Source: an uncultured Ruminococcus sp. (lineage in GTDB: Bacteria > Bacillota > Clostridia > Oscillospirales > Ruminococcaceae). From it: DNA of 5,468 bases. The notes beneath the pieces are model-generated. The model saw only the letters and a list, made by a program, of their open reading frames with translations, did not search any database and was not told where the DNA came from. The translations under genes and the position numbers were made by a program. The stretch covers positions 1 to 5,468 of the forward strand of contig CAMCOJ010000166.1 of assembly GCA_945876405.1 (NCBI GenBank), read 5' to 3'. This document shows positions 1-5,468 of this stretch, one piece after another. Position 1 is the first letter of the stretch. Each line of letters begins with the position of its first letter.

Positions 1-46
1 AGATTTCTGCCTGTCTCGTGGGCTCGGAGATGTGTATAAGAGACAG
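1..46 (+). other. Illumina Nextera P7/i7 adapter (library artefact)
   Basis: Not genomic. Bases 1-4 (AGAT) match the end of the P7 primer. Bases 5-12 (TTCTGCCT) match the Nextera i7 index N703 as written in the adapter. Bases 13-27 are the Nextera read-2 sequence, and bases 28-46 are the 19-bp Tn5 mosaic end AGATGTGTATAAGAGACAG. The order P7 end, 8-base index, read-2 sequence, mosaic end is exactly that of the commercial adapter. Genomic sequence therefore starts at base 47, and the window starts at a contig end. Confidence 0.97.
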
Positions 47-105
47 ACACCAGGCAAAAATTGCACACGAAACATACCAACAAATCAGATAGTACCATAA
101 CTCAT

Positions 106-1410
106 CTACTTTGCAATCCAAATCCCATCTTTCTTAGATCCTGAACGTTCTAAAATACCATATTCCTGCAATTTTAAGCATATCTTTTTAACGCCAGCAA
201 GACTAAGTCCTGACTCATCTGCAACTTCCTGCAAAGATTTCTTACCATCTTCGAAGAGAATGTCATAAATCTTTTTTTGATTCCTGGTTAATCCCTTTCT
301 TTGTCTATCTGCATTTTTTCGTTCTTGAACTTCATTACGTTCAAATTCTAATGGAATTGTAACCTTCACCATTCCATCTTCAAAAGAAAATACACCTCGT
401 CCGTACCTATCAACAATGGTCGGCACACCGTGACCACTCTGTTCCGCATATCCAGCTGCTATAAACACAAACAGAAGACTTTTATTTACCGGCACACTCG
501 TACCGTTGAAAAAACCTTCTTTTGTTAATGTATACGGTATGCCACCATAAGAAACAACTTCTATCCTATCATCAAAAACATATACAGATGGTGCTATTGC
601 ATTGTTCCAATCATTATGAAGACATGCGTTTATCCAGGCCTCCCTAAAACTTGGATAATCAAAAAGAGCGTTTTCCTTCCTTTTTGTCCCTTTCACATCT
701 ACTCTTGTGACATTCATTGAACTGAAGAATTCTGCAATTTCATCCAATGACAATAATAAACATTTACTACCGTATTCTGTTCGTCTGGACATAACACTCT
801 TGTCTTTACCCTCAAACACGACAACCTTCATGGAAATATCATTATTATCTGAAAGAAGATACGCATTAATGTTAAACTTACCATCACGTGTAAGCAAACC
901 ATAATTACCATAAAATTCTTCTGTATCAGACGGATGTTTTCCGACACCTGATAACAGTGCAAATAATGTTTTAAATGTCAGATTTTGTTTAGGAGAAGTT
1001 TTTTGCCTGATAATATCAGAATCTGATGTAGCTAACATTTTTCTTAATATATCATTTGATGCCTGCTCATCAGATGAAACGTTTCTGATATAATATCTTC
1101 CATCAAAAGAATATGGGATATCTGCTCCATTAGCAGAAACCTTGATGTACTTTCTGCCCAACTCATCTGATAGTTCAACTATTTCTGCAAATATACGTGG
1201 TTCAATTTTATCCCGAATCTTATTTCGAATATCCATTAATGTATTCTTTCCAATTGATAAACCGCATACATCTCCGTTATCATCCACACCAAAATACACT
1301 GTGGCTTTACCATGTCTATTAAGCATAGAAGTAATAGACTTTAAACCCTTATCCAATTGCCCAAGACCTTCTTTAAATTCCTGAAATTCATTTTCTATTC
1401 CTAAATTCAT
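106..1410 (-). CDS. AlbA_2/Schlafen-type putative transcriptional regulator with ATPase-like and winged-helix domains
   Basis: A 434-residue protein of the COG2865 type. An AlbA_2 domain spans residues 8-125: EFKEG near the N-terminus, then the LNRHGKATVYFGVDDNG core and the GRYYIRN strand typical of this subfamily. A degenerate GHKL/HATPase_c_4-like region spans about 250-355, with FREAWINACLHNDW (N-box-like), FDDRIEVVSYGG and a glycine motif GHGVPTIV. A winged helix-turn-helix (about 374-434; LQEVADESGLSLAGVKKI is the HTH) ends the protein. The family is annotated as transcriptional regulators or ATP-binding proteins; its biochemical role is poorly defined and some members lie in defence or mobile regions. 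I chose ATG at 1410 because AAAGGTGG lies 6 nt upstream; a GTG at 1431 in frame would put that Shine-Dalgarno inside the gene. It is monocistronic here, with a -10 box and direct repeats upstream. Domain assignment is firm; target and function are unknown. Confidence 0.88.
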   Translation of the reverse strand: MNLGIENEFQEFKEGLGQLDKGLKSITSMLNRHGKATVYFGVDDNGDVCGLSIGKNTLMDIRNKIRDKIEPRIFAEIVELSDELGRKYIKVSANGADIPYSFDGRYYIRNVSSDEQASNDILRKMLATSDSDIIRQKTSPKQNLTFKTLFALLSGVGKHPSDTEEFYGNYGLLTRDGKFNINAYLLSDNNDISMKVVVFEGKDKSVMSRRTEYGSKCLLLSLDEIAEFFSSMNVTRVDVKGTKRKENALFDYPSFREAWINACLHNDWNNAIAPSVYVFDDRIEVVSYGGIPYTLTKEGFFNGTSVPVNKSLLFVFIAAGYAEQSGHGVPTIVDRYGRGVFSFEDGMVKVTIPLEFERNEVQERKNADRQRKGLTRNQKKIYDILFEDGKKSLQEVADESGLSLAGVKKICLKLQEYGILERSGSKKDGIWIAK

Positions 1411-1437
1411 GCTATACCACCTTTTTATCACCTGGAT

Positions 1438-1483
1438 TAAGTATACTACAAAGGTTACTTAAAGTCTACTTTCAAAGTCTACT
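1438..1483 (-). promoter_or_regulatory. Four tandem 10-bp direct repeats, candidate operator of the AlbA_2 regulator
   Basis: On the minus strand, four copies of a 10-mer occur in order: AGTAGACTTT (1483-1474), AGTAGACTTT (1470-1461), AGTAACCTTT (1459-1450) and AGTATACTTA (1447-1438). Two are identical and two diverge. The period is 13, 11 and 12 bp, close to one helical turn, which suits a protein binding one DNA face. The array lies between the -10 box (1491-1496) and the start codon at 1410, so a bound protein would block initiation or early elongation. Autoregulation by the winged-helix product is inferred, not shown. Confidence 0.55.
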
Positions 1484-1490
1484 ATTCGTT

Positions 1491-1496
1491 ATTATA
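1491..1496 (-). promoter_or_regulatory. -10 box (TATAAT) upstream of the AlbA_2 regulator
   Basis: A perfect TATAAT reads on the minus strand about 80 nt before the ATG at 1410, placing a start near 1484 at the edge of the repeat array. No good -35 hexamer sits 16-18 bp upstream (CGGATG at 17 bp), so the promoter may need an activator or be weak. The hexamer alone could be chance in AT-rich DNA. Confidence 0.4.
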
Positions 1497-1555
1497 GGTC
1501 AAAAATGCTGAACCATCCGCACTATTGGTCGATAAAAATTTCTAAATAGATATTG

Positions 1556-1800
1556 AAAAACCATTGCATTTCGCGTATTCTTAAGGAAGCACTGATTAAG
1601 TCTGGCGTACATGATGCGCAGTCAGATTTTTCGTCAGACTGTATAAAAACGACGCAGGCATACTGTCGTATGTCAAGGAGTTTTTGTGCCGGATGGCGGA
1701 AAATATGCAAGCAGAATGTGCGTCAAGTCGAAGACGTGATTTAATCAGTGTTTCCTTAAAGCTACCAGACTGCAAGAATGCAAAAGAAGAAACGCAATGG
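1556..1800 (-). terminator. Rho-independent-type stem with U-tract, split by the MITE
   Basis: Outside the MITE, CCATTGCGTTTC (minus strand, 1800-1789) is complementary at 11 of 12 positions to GAAATGCAATGG (1572-1561), which is followed at once by TTTTTC (1560-1555). Removing the MITE with one TTAA copy also brings ATTCTT (1779-1774) opposite AAGAAT across the junction, extending the stem with internal loops. This looks like a terminator, or the closing helix plus terminator of a small RNA, for transcription coming from 1916 or from the promoter at 1812-1840. With the MITE in place the loop is over 200 nt, so efficiency is uncertain, although the MITE ends can themselves pair. Confidence 0.5.
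1581..1759. mobile_element. MITE-like element, 179 bp, with 19-bp terminal inverted repeats
   Basis: The left end TTAAGGAAGCACTGATTAA (1581-1599) and the reverse complement of the right end, TTAAGGAAACACTGATTAA (1741-1759), match at 18 of 19 positions. Identity stops at the outer TTAA on each side, so TTAA (or its central TA) may be the duplicated target. The interior has no credible gene but is full of hairpins: CATAC/GTATG with a 4-nt loop at 1659-1672, and an 8-bp arm pair with one mismatch at 1619-1641. Size, terminal repeats and lack of coding capacity fit a non-autonomous miniature transposable element. I cannot name its parent IS. Confidence 0.75.
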
Positions 1801-1811
1801 CTTTAACTATA

Positions 1812-1840
1812 AGTATACAAAAAAATATCCTCAATTTCAA
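1812..1840 (-). promoter_or_regulatory. Near-consensus sigma-A-type promoter (TTGAAA-17-TATACT)
   Basis: The minus strand carries TTGAAA (1840-1835), a 17-bp spacer and TATACT (1817-1812), one mismatch from consensus in each hexamer at ideal spacing. The expected start is near 1804-1807, only a few bases before the 5' arm of the stem-loop at 1800. No ORF with a Shine-Dalgarno follows before the U-tract at 1556. The likely product is therefore a short non-coding or abortive transcript rather than an mRNA. It lies between the Big2 gene and the AlbA_2 gene and points toward the latter. Confidence 0.55.
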
Positions 1841-1915
1841 GTGTATGCACATAGAAATTTCTGATACAGTTGTTCAGGTATATACTCAGGAACATATCCT
1901 CAAAAGATTTGGATC

Positions 1916-3262
1916 TTACCAGAACCAGTATTTTCTTTTTGTGAAAATATATACAACTGACATAAGAAGAATAACTCCGGCAGCTCCAAGTACCCATACT
2001 ATGTTGATTCTGAATGATTCTGCACGCTCGGTTGTCAGCAGATAATCACCGGCGCTGTTAATTGAAAAGGTATTGTCACCGGAAAGAGCGTTCAGTTTTC
2101 TTAAACTTTTTCCGTCATTGCTGCACATATAAAAGTATTTGTAGTCTGATTTGCTGTTCCTCAGTTTAATACTTATTTTTCCCGGCAGTCTGTACTGTTC
2201 ACTCTGACTAAGCATTATTCCCTTATCCGTTTCAGTAAAATCAAGTTCAGTGAAAAGTTCATTTTCAGCATTTGATATATCACATCCGTTCAGATAAATA
2301 TCATATCCGTCACATTCTATTATAAGCTTTTTATCTGTACCATACAGTTCTCTCAGTACTTCAGATGATATTTTCTTCACGTTTCCAGCAACTATTGTCT
2401 CCTCTGCTGAATTCCTTATCTTTTCCGCAAGCTTATCCTGGGACCTAATGCTGCTGTCGTTAATATCATTTGTTTTGCTGTCATCAGCGTTCACTTTTCC
2501 GTCTGTGTTTACTATAACATTTACCGACATTGTATAGTCTTCATTGGAGATCACTATCGACGTACTTCCGTTATCATTGGCTGTTATGATTCCGTTTTCG
2601 TCCGCAGATGCAACATCTTCATTCTGTGACTTATACTTTATCATCTGTGAAGCTCCCGGAGGTGATACTTTTGCTTCAAGTCCGAACTGCTGTCCCGGCT
2701 TTAAAACTATGTACCTGCTCTTTACGCTTATGCTTTCAGTTTTTATCTTTACTCTAAGGCTGTAGCTTACTTTTAATCCTCCGCATTCAACATTGACATA
2801 ACATGTTCCTCCTCCGACTGCAGTAATTTTTCCAAGCCTGTCTATACGGGCTACAGACTGATTTGAAGTTGAATATGTAAATCTTTGCTCTGTTGCATCG
2901 GGTGGAAAAACTGTCGGAGATAAGTTCTGTGTCTCATCAACATACATGCTGTCCTTGAACTCTGAAACAACGATATCTTCTACTGCTACATATTCTGTTT
3001 CCGGCATTTTAATTTCATTGTCATTTACTGCCGGTATTTCAGTTACTGTATTCTCCTCTGTTACCGGCTCATATATTTCTGTCTCTGATGAAATTTCTGT
3101 TATTTCAGGTTCGGTTTGTATCTCTGTTACTTCTGTCTGCTGTTCGCTTTCATTTATTATATCATCCGATAATATTTTTTCCTCCGAATTTTCTGCTGAT
3201 ACTGCATTTCCGGAACAGCATACAAGCATCAGAGATAATACCAGACTCGTTATTTTCTTCAT
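1916..3262 (-). CDS. Secreted, membrane-anchored protein with two Big2 (bacterial Ig-like) domains
   Basis: A 448-residue surface protein. Residues 1-23 form a Sec signal peptide (MKK, a hydrophobic core, then AVSA before EN as a type I cleavage site). Residues 24-92 are an acidic Thr/Glu/Ile-rich stalk with recurring TEI motifs. Two Big2 domains follow at about 92-174 and 175-252, each with the usual pattern (P..AT....TYSTSNQSVARID..GKITAVGGG and the PPGAS..IKYKSQNEDVASADENGIITA equivalent). Residues 275-412 form a domain I do not recognise. Residues 419-440 are a transmembrane helix followed by KRK, so the C-terminus is cytoplasmic and the bulk extracellular. The ATG at 3262 has GAGGG 8 nt upstream, and that site lies inside the end of the preceding hlyD-like gene, 3 nt from its stop. 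Co-transcription and coupled translation are therefore likely. Its ligand is unknown; Big2 domains usually act in adhesion or as spacers. Confidence 0.85.
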   Translation of the reverse strand: MKKITSLVLSLMLVCCSGNAVSAENSEEKILSDDIINESEQQTEVTEIQTEPEITEISSETEIYEPVTEENTVTEIPAVNDNEIKMPETEYVAVEDIVVSEFKDSMYVDETQNLSPTVFPPDATEQRFTYSTSNQSVARIDRLGKITAVGGGTCYVNVECGGLKVSYSLRVKIKTESISVKSRYIVLKPGQQFGLEAKVSPPGASQMIKYKSQNEDVASADENGIITANDNGSTSIVISNEDYTMSVNVIVNTDGKVNADDSKTNDINDSSIRSQDKLAEKIRNSAEETIVAGNVKKISSEVLRELYGTDKKLIIECDGYDIYLNGCDISNAENELFTELDFTETDKGIMLSQSEQYRLPGKISIKLRNSKSDYKYFYMCSNDGKSLRKLNALSGDNTFSINSAGDYLLTTERAESFRINIVWVLGAAGVILLMSVVYIFTKRKYWFW

Positions 3263-3265
3263 AAG

Positions 3266-4009
3266 TTATTCCCTCGTTAGTATTCCGACTGATTCAAGGA
3301 AGTAATCAAAGTACGACAGTTCATCATATATTATTCTTGCTTCTACCGCCATACCGTTTGATATATTGACCTTATTTCCTTTACTGCTGATTAGATATGG
3401 TTCATCCACCTTTATCTTTGATTTGAAGTAAGTTTCTTTTCCGTCCTGACTGGATGTAATATCGCTCTCTACTGAAACAAGTGTTCCGTGAATATTTCCA
3501 TAAACGTTCTGTGCAAGACCTGCTACCTCAATATTCACTTCATCTCCCGGATTTACTCTCGGACGGTCATTTACTCCAAGATATGCCGTTACGATATATT
3601 CATCATTTTCACTTGCAATACTTCCTACTGCTCCGGCTGCCTGTACAACCATGCCTTCCTTGTAGTCATTCATCATATGAACAATACCTGAAGCTGCTGC
3701 GGTTATCTGATATTCAGACTGTCCTCCGGCAACTGCATTTTTCTGAATCTCAAGCTTGTCTATCTCATTTTCATACTGCTGAATGCTTTCATTGATTCCT
3801 TTCAGAGTAGAATAATATATTTCTGATATTTTTGCATTGTTTTTTTCAAGTTCTGCTTCTATCTGTGCATCTGTATAACCGTAGTTTTTATATGTACTTG
3901 TATCAATATCATTCTGACCTATCTGGCTCATGTAGGCTTCATACTGGTTATAATACTGCCGGTCTTCTTCATTTGAAAGCATTCCTGTAATGAACAAAAA
4001 TGAGGTTTG
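3266..4009 (-). pseudogene. HlyD-family membrane fusion protein, 5'-truncated by IS110 insertion
   Basis: The C-terminal part of a periplasmic-adaptor/membrane-fusion-type protein of ABC peptide or bacteriocin exporters. About 243 residues are readable from a TTG at 3997. They comprise a coiled-coil segment (roughly 43-88, KNNAKISEIYY to IDKLEIQKN), the second half of the lipoyl/barrel-sandwich motif (about 95-128, with AAASGIVH and EGMVV), a beta-barrel segment (VNPGDEVNIEV, YGNIHGTLVSV) and the usual C-terminal NGMAVEARII. Family members are usually over 400 residues with an N-terminal membrane anchor. The anchor, the first lipoyl half and the first coiled-coil arm are missing. The frame stays open upstream to 4057, inside the IS, so the TTG is not a credible native start and no Shine-Dalgarno precedes it. 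The 3' end is intact and abuts the Big2 gene. The left boundary is approximate because the exact IS junction is not visible. Confidence 0.82.
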
Positions 4010-4035
4010 AAAAAAATAAGACCTTCCGATATAAT
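4007..4035 (+). promoter_or_regulatory. Transposase promoter (TTGAAA-17-TATAAT)
   Basis: TTGAAA at 4007-4012, a 17-bp spacer and a perfect TATAAT at 4030-4035 form a near-consensus housekeeping promoter, with initiation expected near 4042-4044. It gives a leader of about 45 nt before the transposase ATG. The -35 box lies at or very near the IS boundary, so it could be supplied by the interrupted hlyD sequence or by the element itself. Confidence 0.7.
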
Positions 4036-4082
4036 AGAAGTGTAAGTTGACAGCTTATGACACAACTATTAAACCGGAGGTC
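4020..4082 (+). promoter_or_regulatory. Possible Shine-Dalgarno-sequestering stem in read-through transcripts
   Basis: GACCTTCCG (4020-4028) can pair with CGGAGGTC (4075-4082) as 8 base pairs with one bulged T, covering the transposase Shine-Dalgarno GGAGG (4076-4080). The upstream arm lies in the promoter spacer, before the predicted start near 4042. It would therefore be absent from the element's own mRNA and present only when transcription enters from outside. Similar protection is known for IS10 and IS50; here it is inferred from complementarity alone. Confidence 0.45.
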
Positions 4083-4087
4083 CATAT

Positions 4088-5407
4088 ATGAATTGTACAC
4101 AAAATGAGAAGATAAGTCAAGTAACTGAGAACACTTTAGTAATAGGAATTGATATCGCAAGTGAAACACATTATGCCAGAGGATTTGACTGGAGAGGCAT
4201 AGAACTGTGGGCAGAAAGCAACAGCTTGATAAAAAAGAGCTATGTAAAGACAGCGCTTGCTTTTACGAATGACGCAGAAGGCTTTGAAAAGTTTAATGAC
4301 TGGGTATCAAGAATAATGAAGAATCATCAGAAAACCGATGTAATAGTTGGAATAGAACCAACAGGACACTATTGGTTTAATCTTGGGGAATATCTGAAAA
4401 AAGCAGGAATGAAGCTTGTTCTTGTTAATCCATATCATGTAAAGTGTTCAAAGGAGCTGGATGACAATATACAAACCAAAACGGATCAGAAGGATCCAAA
4501 AACAATAGCAGGACTTGTACGAGACGGAAGATATCTCGAACCATATATCCCTGAAGAGATTTACGCAGAATTAAGAGAATTATGTGGTTACAGAGAAAGG
4601 CTTCTGAAGGACGTAAACAGTGCCAAAAATCAGATACACAAATGGGAGGATAAGTACTTCCCAGAGTATAAAAAAGTATTCGGCGACATAACAGTGAAAA
4701 GTAGCATAGCAGTAATGAAACAGACGCCACTGCCATGTGATGTGAAAGAAACCGGAGCCGAAGGAATTAATAAAATCTGGAGAGACATGAAATTGCGAGC
4801 AGTCGGTATGAATAGAGCCAGGAGCTTGTGTGAGGCTGCTGAACGTAGTGTCGGTGTTACAGAAGGACTTGATTCCGCAAGAATAACAATAGCTATGATA
4901 CTGGAGACATATGAAAGACTGAAGGCTAATCTTGAAGAGATAGAAGCAAGAATGATAGCATTATGCCGCAGTATTCCGGCTGTTGAAAAAGCAGAAAAGA
5001 TAAAGGGTGTAGGAATCATCACGATAGCATGCTTTCTGGCAGAAATCGGTGATATTAACAGATTCGATTCACCTAAGCAAATTCAGAAGCTTGCAGGTCT
5101 TGGACTCAGAGAATGCAGCTCAGGCAAGAATAAAGGCAAGACAATGATTAGTAAGCGTGGGCGAGCACTGTTAAGAAAGATACTGTTTCAGGCAGCGATG
5201 CCTCTGGTCGCGAAGAACCCCGAATTTGCAGAGCTGCATCATTACTACACCACACGAGAAGACAATCCTCTGAAGAAAAAACAGTCAATAATAGCAATCA
5301 GCTGTAAGCTCATCAGAATTCTTTTCGTAGTACTTAAGAATAATGTTGAATATGATCCTAACAAGATGATGAACGACATTAAAAGAAACATTATCAAAGC
5401 AGCATGA
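4088..5407 (+). CDS. IS110-family transposase (DEDD RuvC-like and Transposase_20 serine domain)
   Basis: A complete 439-residue transposase. The N-terminal DEDD_Tnp_IS110 domain (about 17-180) shows the full acidic quartet: D22 in IGIDIAS, E90 in GIEPTGHYW, and D133 and D136 in KTDQKDPKTIA. A helical, coiled-coil-like linker follows. The C-terminal Transposase_20 domain (about 300-385) has IKGVGIITIACFLAEIGDI, then RFDSPKQIQKLAGLGL and the SSGKNKGKTMISKRG motif, where S344 or S345 is the likely catalytic serine. In characterised relatives (IS621) such enzymes recombine DNA under guidance of a bridge RNA. The ATG at 4088 has GGAGG 7 nt upstream and the protein begins without truncation. It is slightly longer than many family members. 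No frameshift or missing catalytic residue is visible, so it could be active. It is transcribed divergently from the truncated hlyD-like gene. Confidence 0.95.
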   Translation: MNCTQNEKISQVTENTLVIGIDIASETHYARGFDWRGIELWAESNSLIKKSYVKTALAFTNDAEGFEKFNDWVSRIMKNHQKTDVIVGIEPTGHYWFNLGEYLKKAGMKLVLVNPYHVKCSKELDDNIQTKTDQKDPKTIAGLVRDGRYLEPYIPEEIYAELRELCGYRERLLKDVNSAKNQIHKWEDKYFPEYKKVFGDITVKSSIAVMKQTPLPCDVKETGAEGINKIWRDMKLRAVGMNRARSLCEAAERSVGVTEGLDSARITIAMILETYERLKANLEEIEARMIALCRSIPAVEKAEKIKGVGIITIACFLAEIGDINRFDSPKQIQKLAGLGLRECSSGKNKGKTMISKRGRALLRKILFQAAMPLVAKNPEFAELHHYYTTREDNPLKKKQSIIAISCKLIRILFVVLKNNVEYDPNKMMNDIKRNIIKAA

Positions 5408-5409
5408 AA

Positions 5410-5424
5410 CAACGGTTAACGTTG
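5410..5424 (+). other. Short stem-loop just after the transposase stop
   Basis: CAACG (5410-5414) and CGTTG (5420-5424) form a perfect 5-bp stem around GTTAA, two bases after the transposase stop codon. No U-tract follows, so it is not a convincing terminator. Its place at the start of the 3' non-coding end of an IS110/IS1111-type element would fit the beginning of a structured guide RNA region. The window ends 44 bases later, and a 5-bp stem can easily be chance. Confidence 0.3.
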
Positions 5425-5468
5425 AATTATGCGCGTTCCAAAAACCAATTACAATTCAAATAGTTAGT

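Larger units (their letters stand above)
4004..5468 (+). mobile_element. IS110-family insertion sequence (3' end beyond window)
   Basis: An intact IS110-type transposase with its own promoter and ribosome binding site interrupts the hlyD-like gene on the opposite strand. The left edge must lie between the last HlyD-like residues (about 3990-4000) and the transposase -10 box; 4004 is an estimate. IS110 elements lack classic terminal inverted repeats, so the edge cannot be fixed by symmetry. Only 61 bases follow the transposase stop, so the right end and the other part of hlyD are not visible. Non-coding space upstream of the transposase is only about 80 nt. A bridge RNA, if present, is therefore more likely downstream, as in the IS1111 subgroup. 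Confidence 0.8.

Noticed and set aside
28..46. Tn5/IS50 mosaic end suggesting a natural transposon
   Set aside because: It is embedded in the complete Nextera P7/index/read-2 order, so it is a library adapter.
54..64. GCAA-AAA-TTGC hairpin as a terminator for the AlbA_2 gene
   Set aside because: It has only four base pairs, no U-tract and a location next to the adapter, so it is not supportable.
1411..1431. GTG at 1431 as the start of the AlbA_2 gene
   Set aside because: The clear AAAGGTGG Shine-Dalgarno lies inside that extension and is well placed for ATG at 1410. The extra seven residues (VIKRWYS, with the GTG start read as Met) simply encode it.
1438..1483. Direct repeats as a CRISPR array
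   Set aside because: The units are 10 bp with 1-3 bp between them. There are no spacers and no cas genes.
1522..1744. Small open frames on both strands across the MITE
   Set aside because: They span the terminal repeats and hairpins, lack convincing ribosome sites and resemble no known protein. They are chance frames in the repeat.
1803..2045. Short overlapping frames between the MITE and the Big2 gene
   Set aside because: They have no Shine-Dalgarno, low-quality composition and overlap with the Big2 gene's end or the promoter region.
3197..3262. Lipoprotein signal (LVCC) at the Big2 protein N-terminus
   Set aside because: The residues before the cysteine (M-L-V) do not fit the lipobox, which needs a small residue at -1. 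AVSA-EN fits signal peptidase I better, and the protein has a C-terminal membrane anchor.
3995..3997. TTG at 3997 as the real start of the HlyD-like gene
   Set aside because: It has no ribosome site, the frame is open well upstream, and the family needs an N-terminal anchor that is absent.
4047..4072. Second transposase promoter (TTGACA with TATTAA)
   Set aside because: The -35 matches consensus but the spacer is only 14 bp, and the upstream TTGAAA-17-TATAAT is far better.
4425..5022. Minus-strand open frames inside the transposase gene
   Set aside because: They are antisense shadows of a clearly coding, motif-complete transposase.

Overview
The window is an AT-rich fragment whose gene content and style suggest a gut-type Clostridia/Oscillospiraceae (Ruminococcus-like) bacterium of the Bacillota. 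The grounds are strong GGAGG-type ribosome binding sites, Lys/Ile/Asn-rich proteins, Big2 surface domains, an HlyD-type adaptor and an IS110-family element. This is inference from sequence character only; no marker gene is present. Bases 1-46 are not biological: they are an Illumina Nextera P7-side adapter with an i7 index, so the window begins at an untrimmed contig end.

Layout, left to right. (i) 1-46: adapter. (ii) 106-1410, minus strand: a 434-residue regulator-type protein with AlbA_2 (Schlafen-like), degenerate GHKL-ATPase-like and winged-helix regions. It is preceded by four 10-bp direct repeats at 1438-1483 that look like an operator. (iii) 1484-1915: no convincing protein gene. This stretch holds a -10 box for the regulator, a 179-bp MITE-like element with 19-bp terminal inverted repeats (1581-1759), and a stem-loop with a U-tract (1556-1800) that the MITE appears to have split. 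A near-consensus minus-strand promoter (1812-1840) fires straight into that stem-loop. (iv) 1916-3262 and 3266-4009, minus strand: a two-gene operon remnant. The upstream gene is the C-terminal part of an HlyD-type membrane fusion protein; the downstream gene is a secreted, C-terminally membrane-anchored protein with two Big2 domains. (v) About 4004 to beyond 5468, plus strand: an IS110-family insertion sequence with an intact 439-residue DEDD/serine transposase. It has apparently cut off the 5' part of the hlyD-like gene. Its 3' end lies outside the window.

How the parts relate. The HlyD-like adaptor would have bridged an exporter to the cell exterior, and the translationally close Big2 protein would sit on the outer face of the same membrane. 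The IS110 insertion probably inactivated the adaptor and separated both genes from their promoter. The IS carries its own near-perfect promoter, plus a possible upstream anti-Shine-Dalgarno arm that would be present only in read-through transcripts. Two separate mobile-element insertions within about 2.5 kb mark this as an eroding accessory region. I see no clearly new multi-gene system. The least-explained element is the promoter, split stem-loop and MITE unit at 1556-1840.
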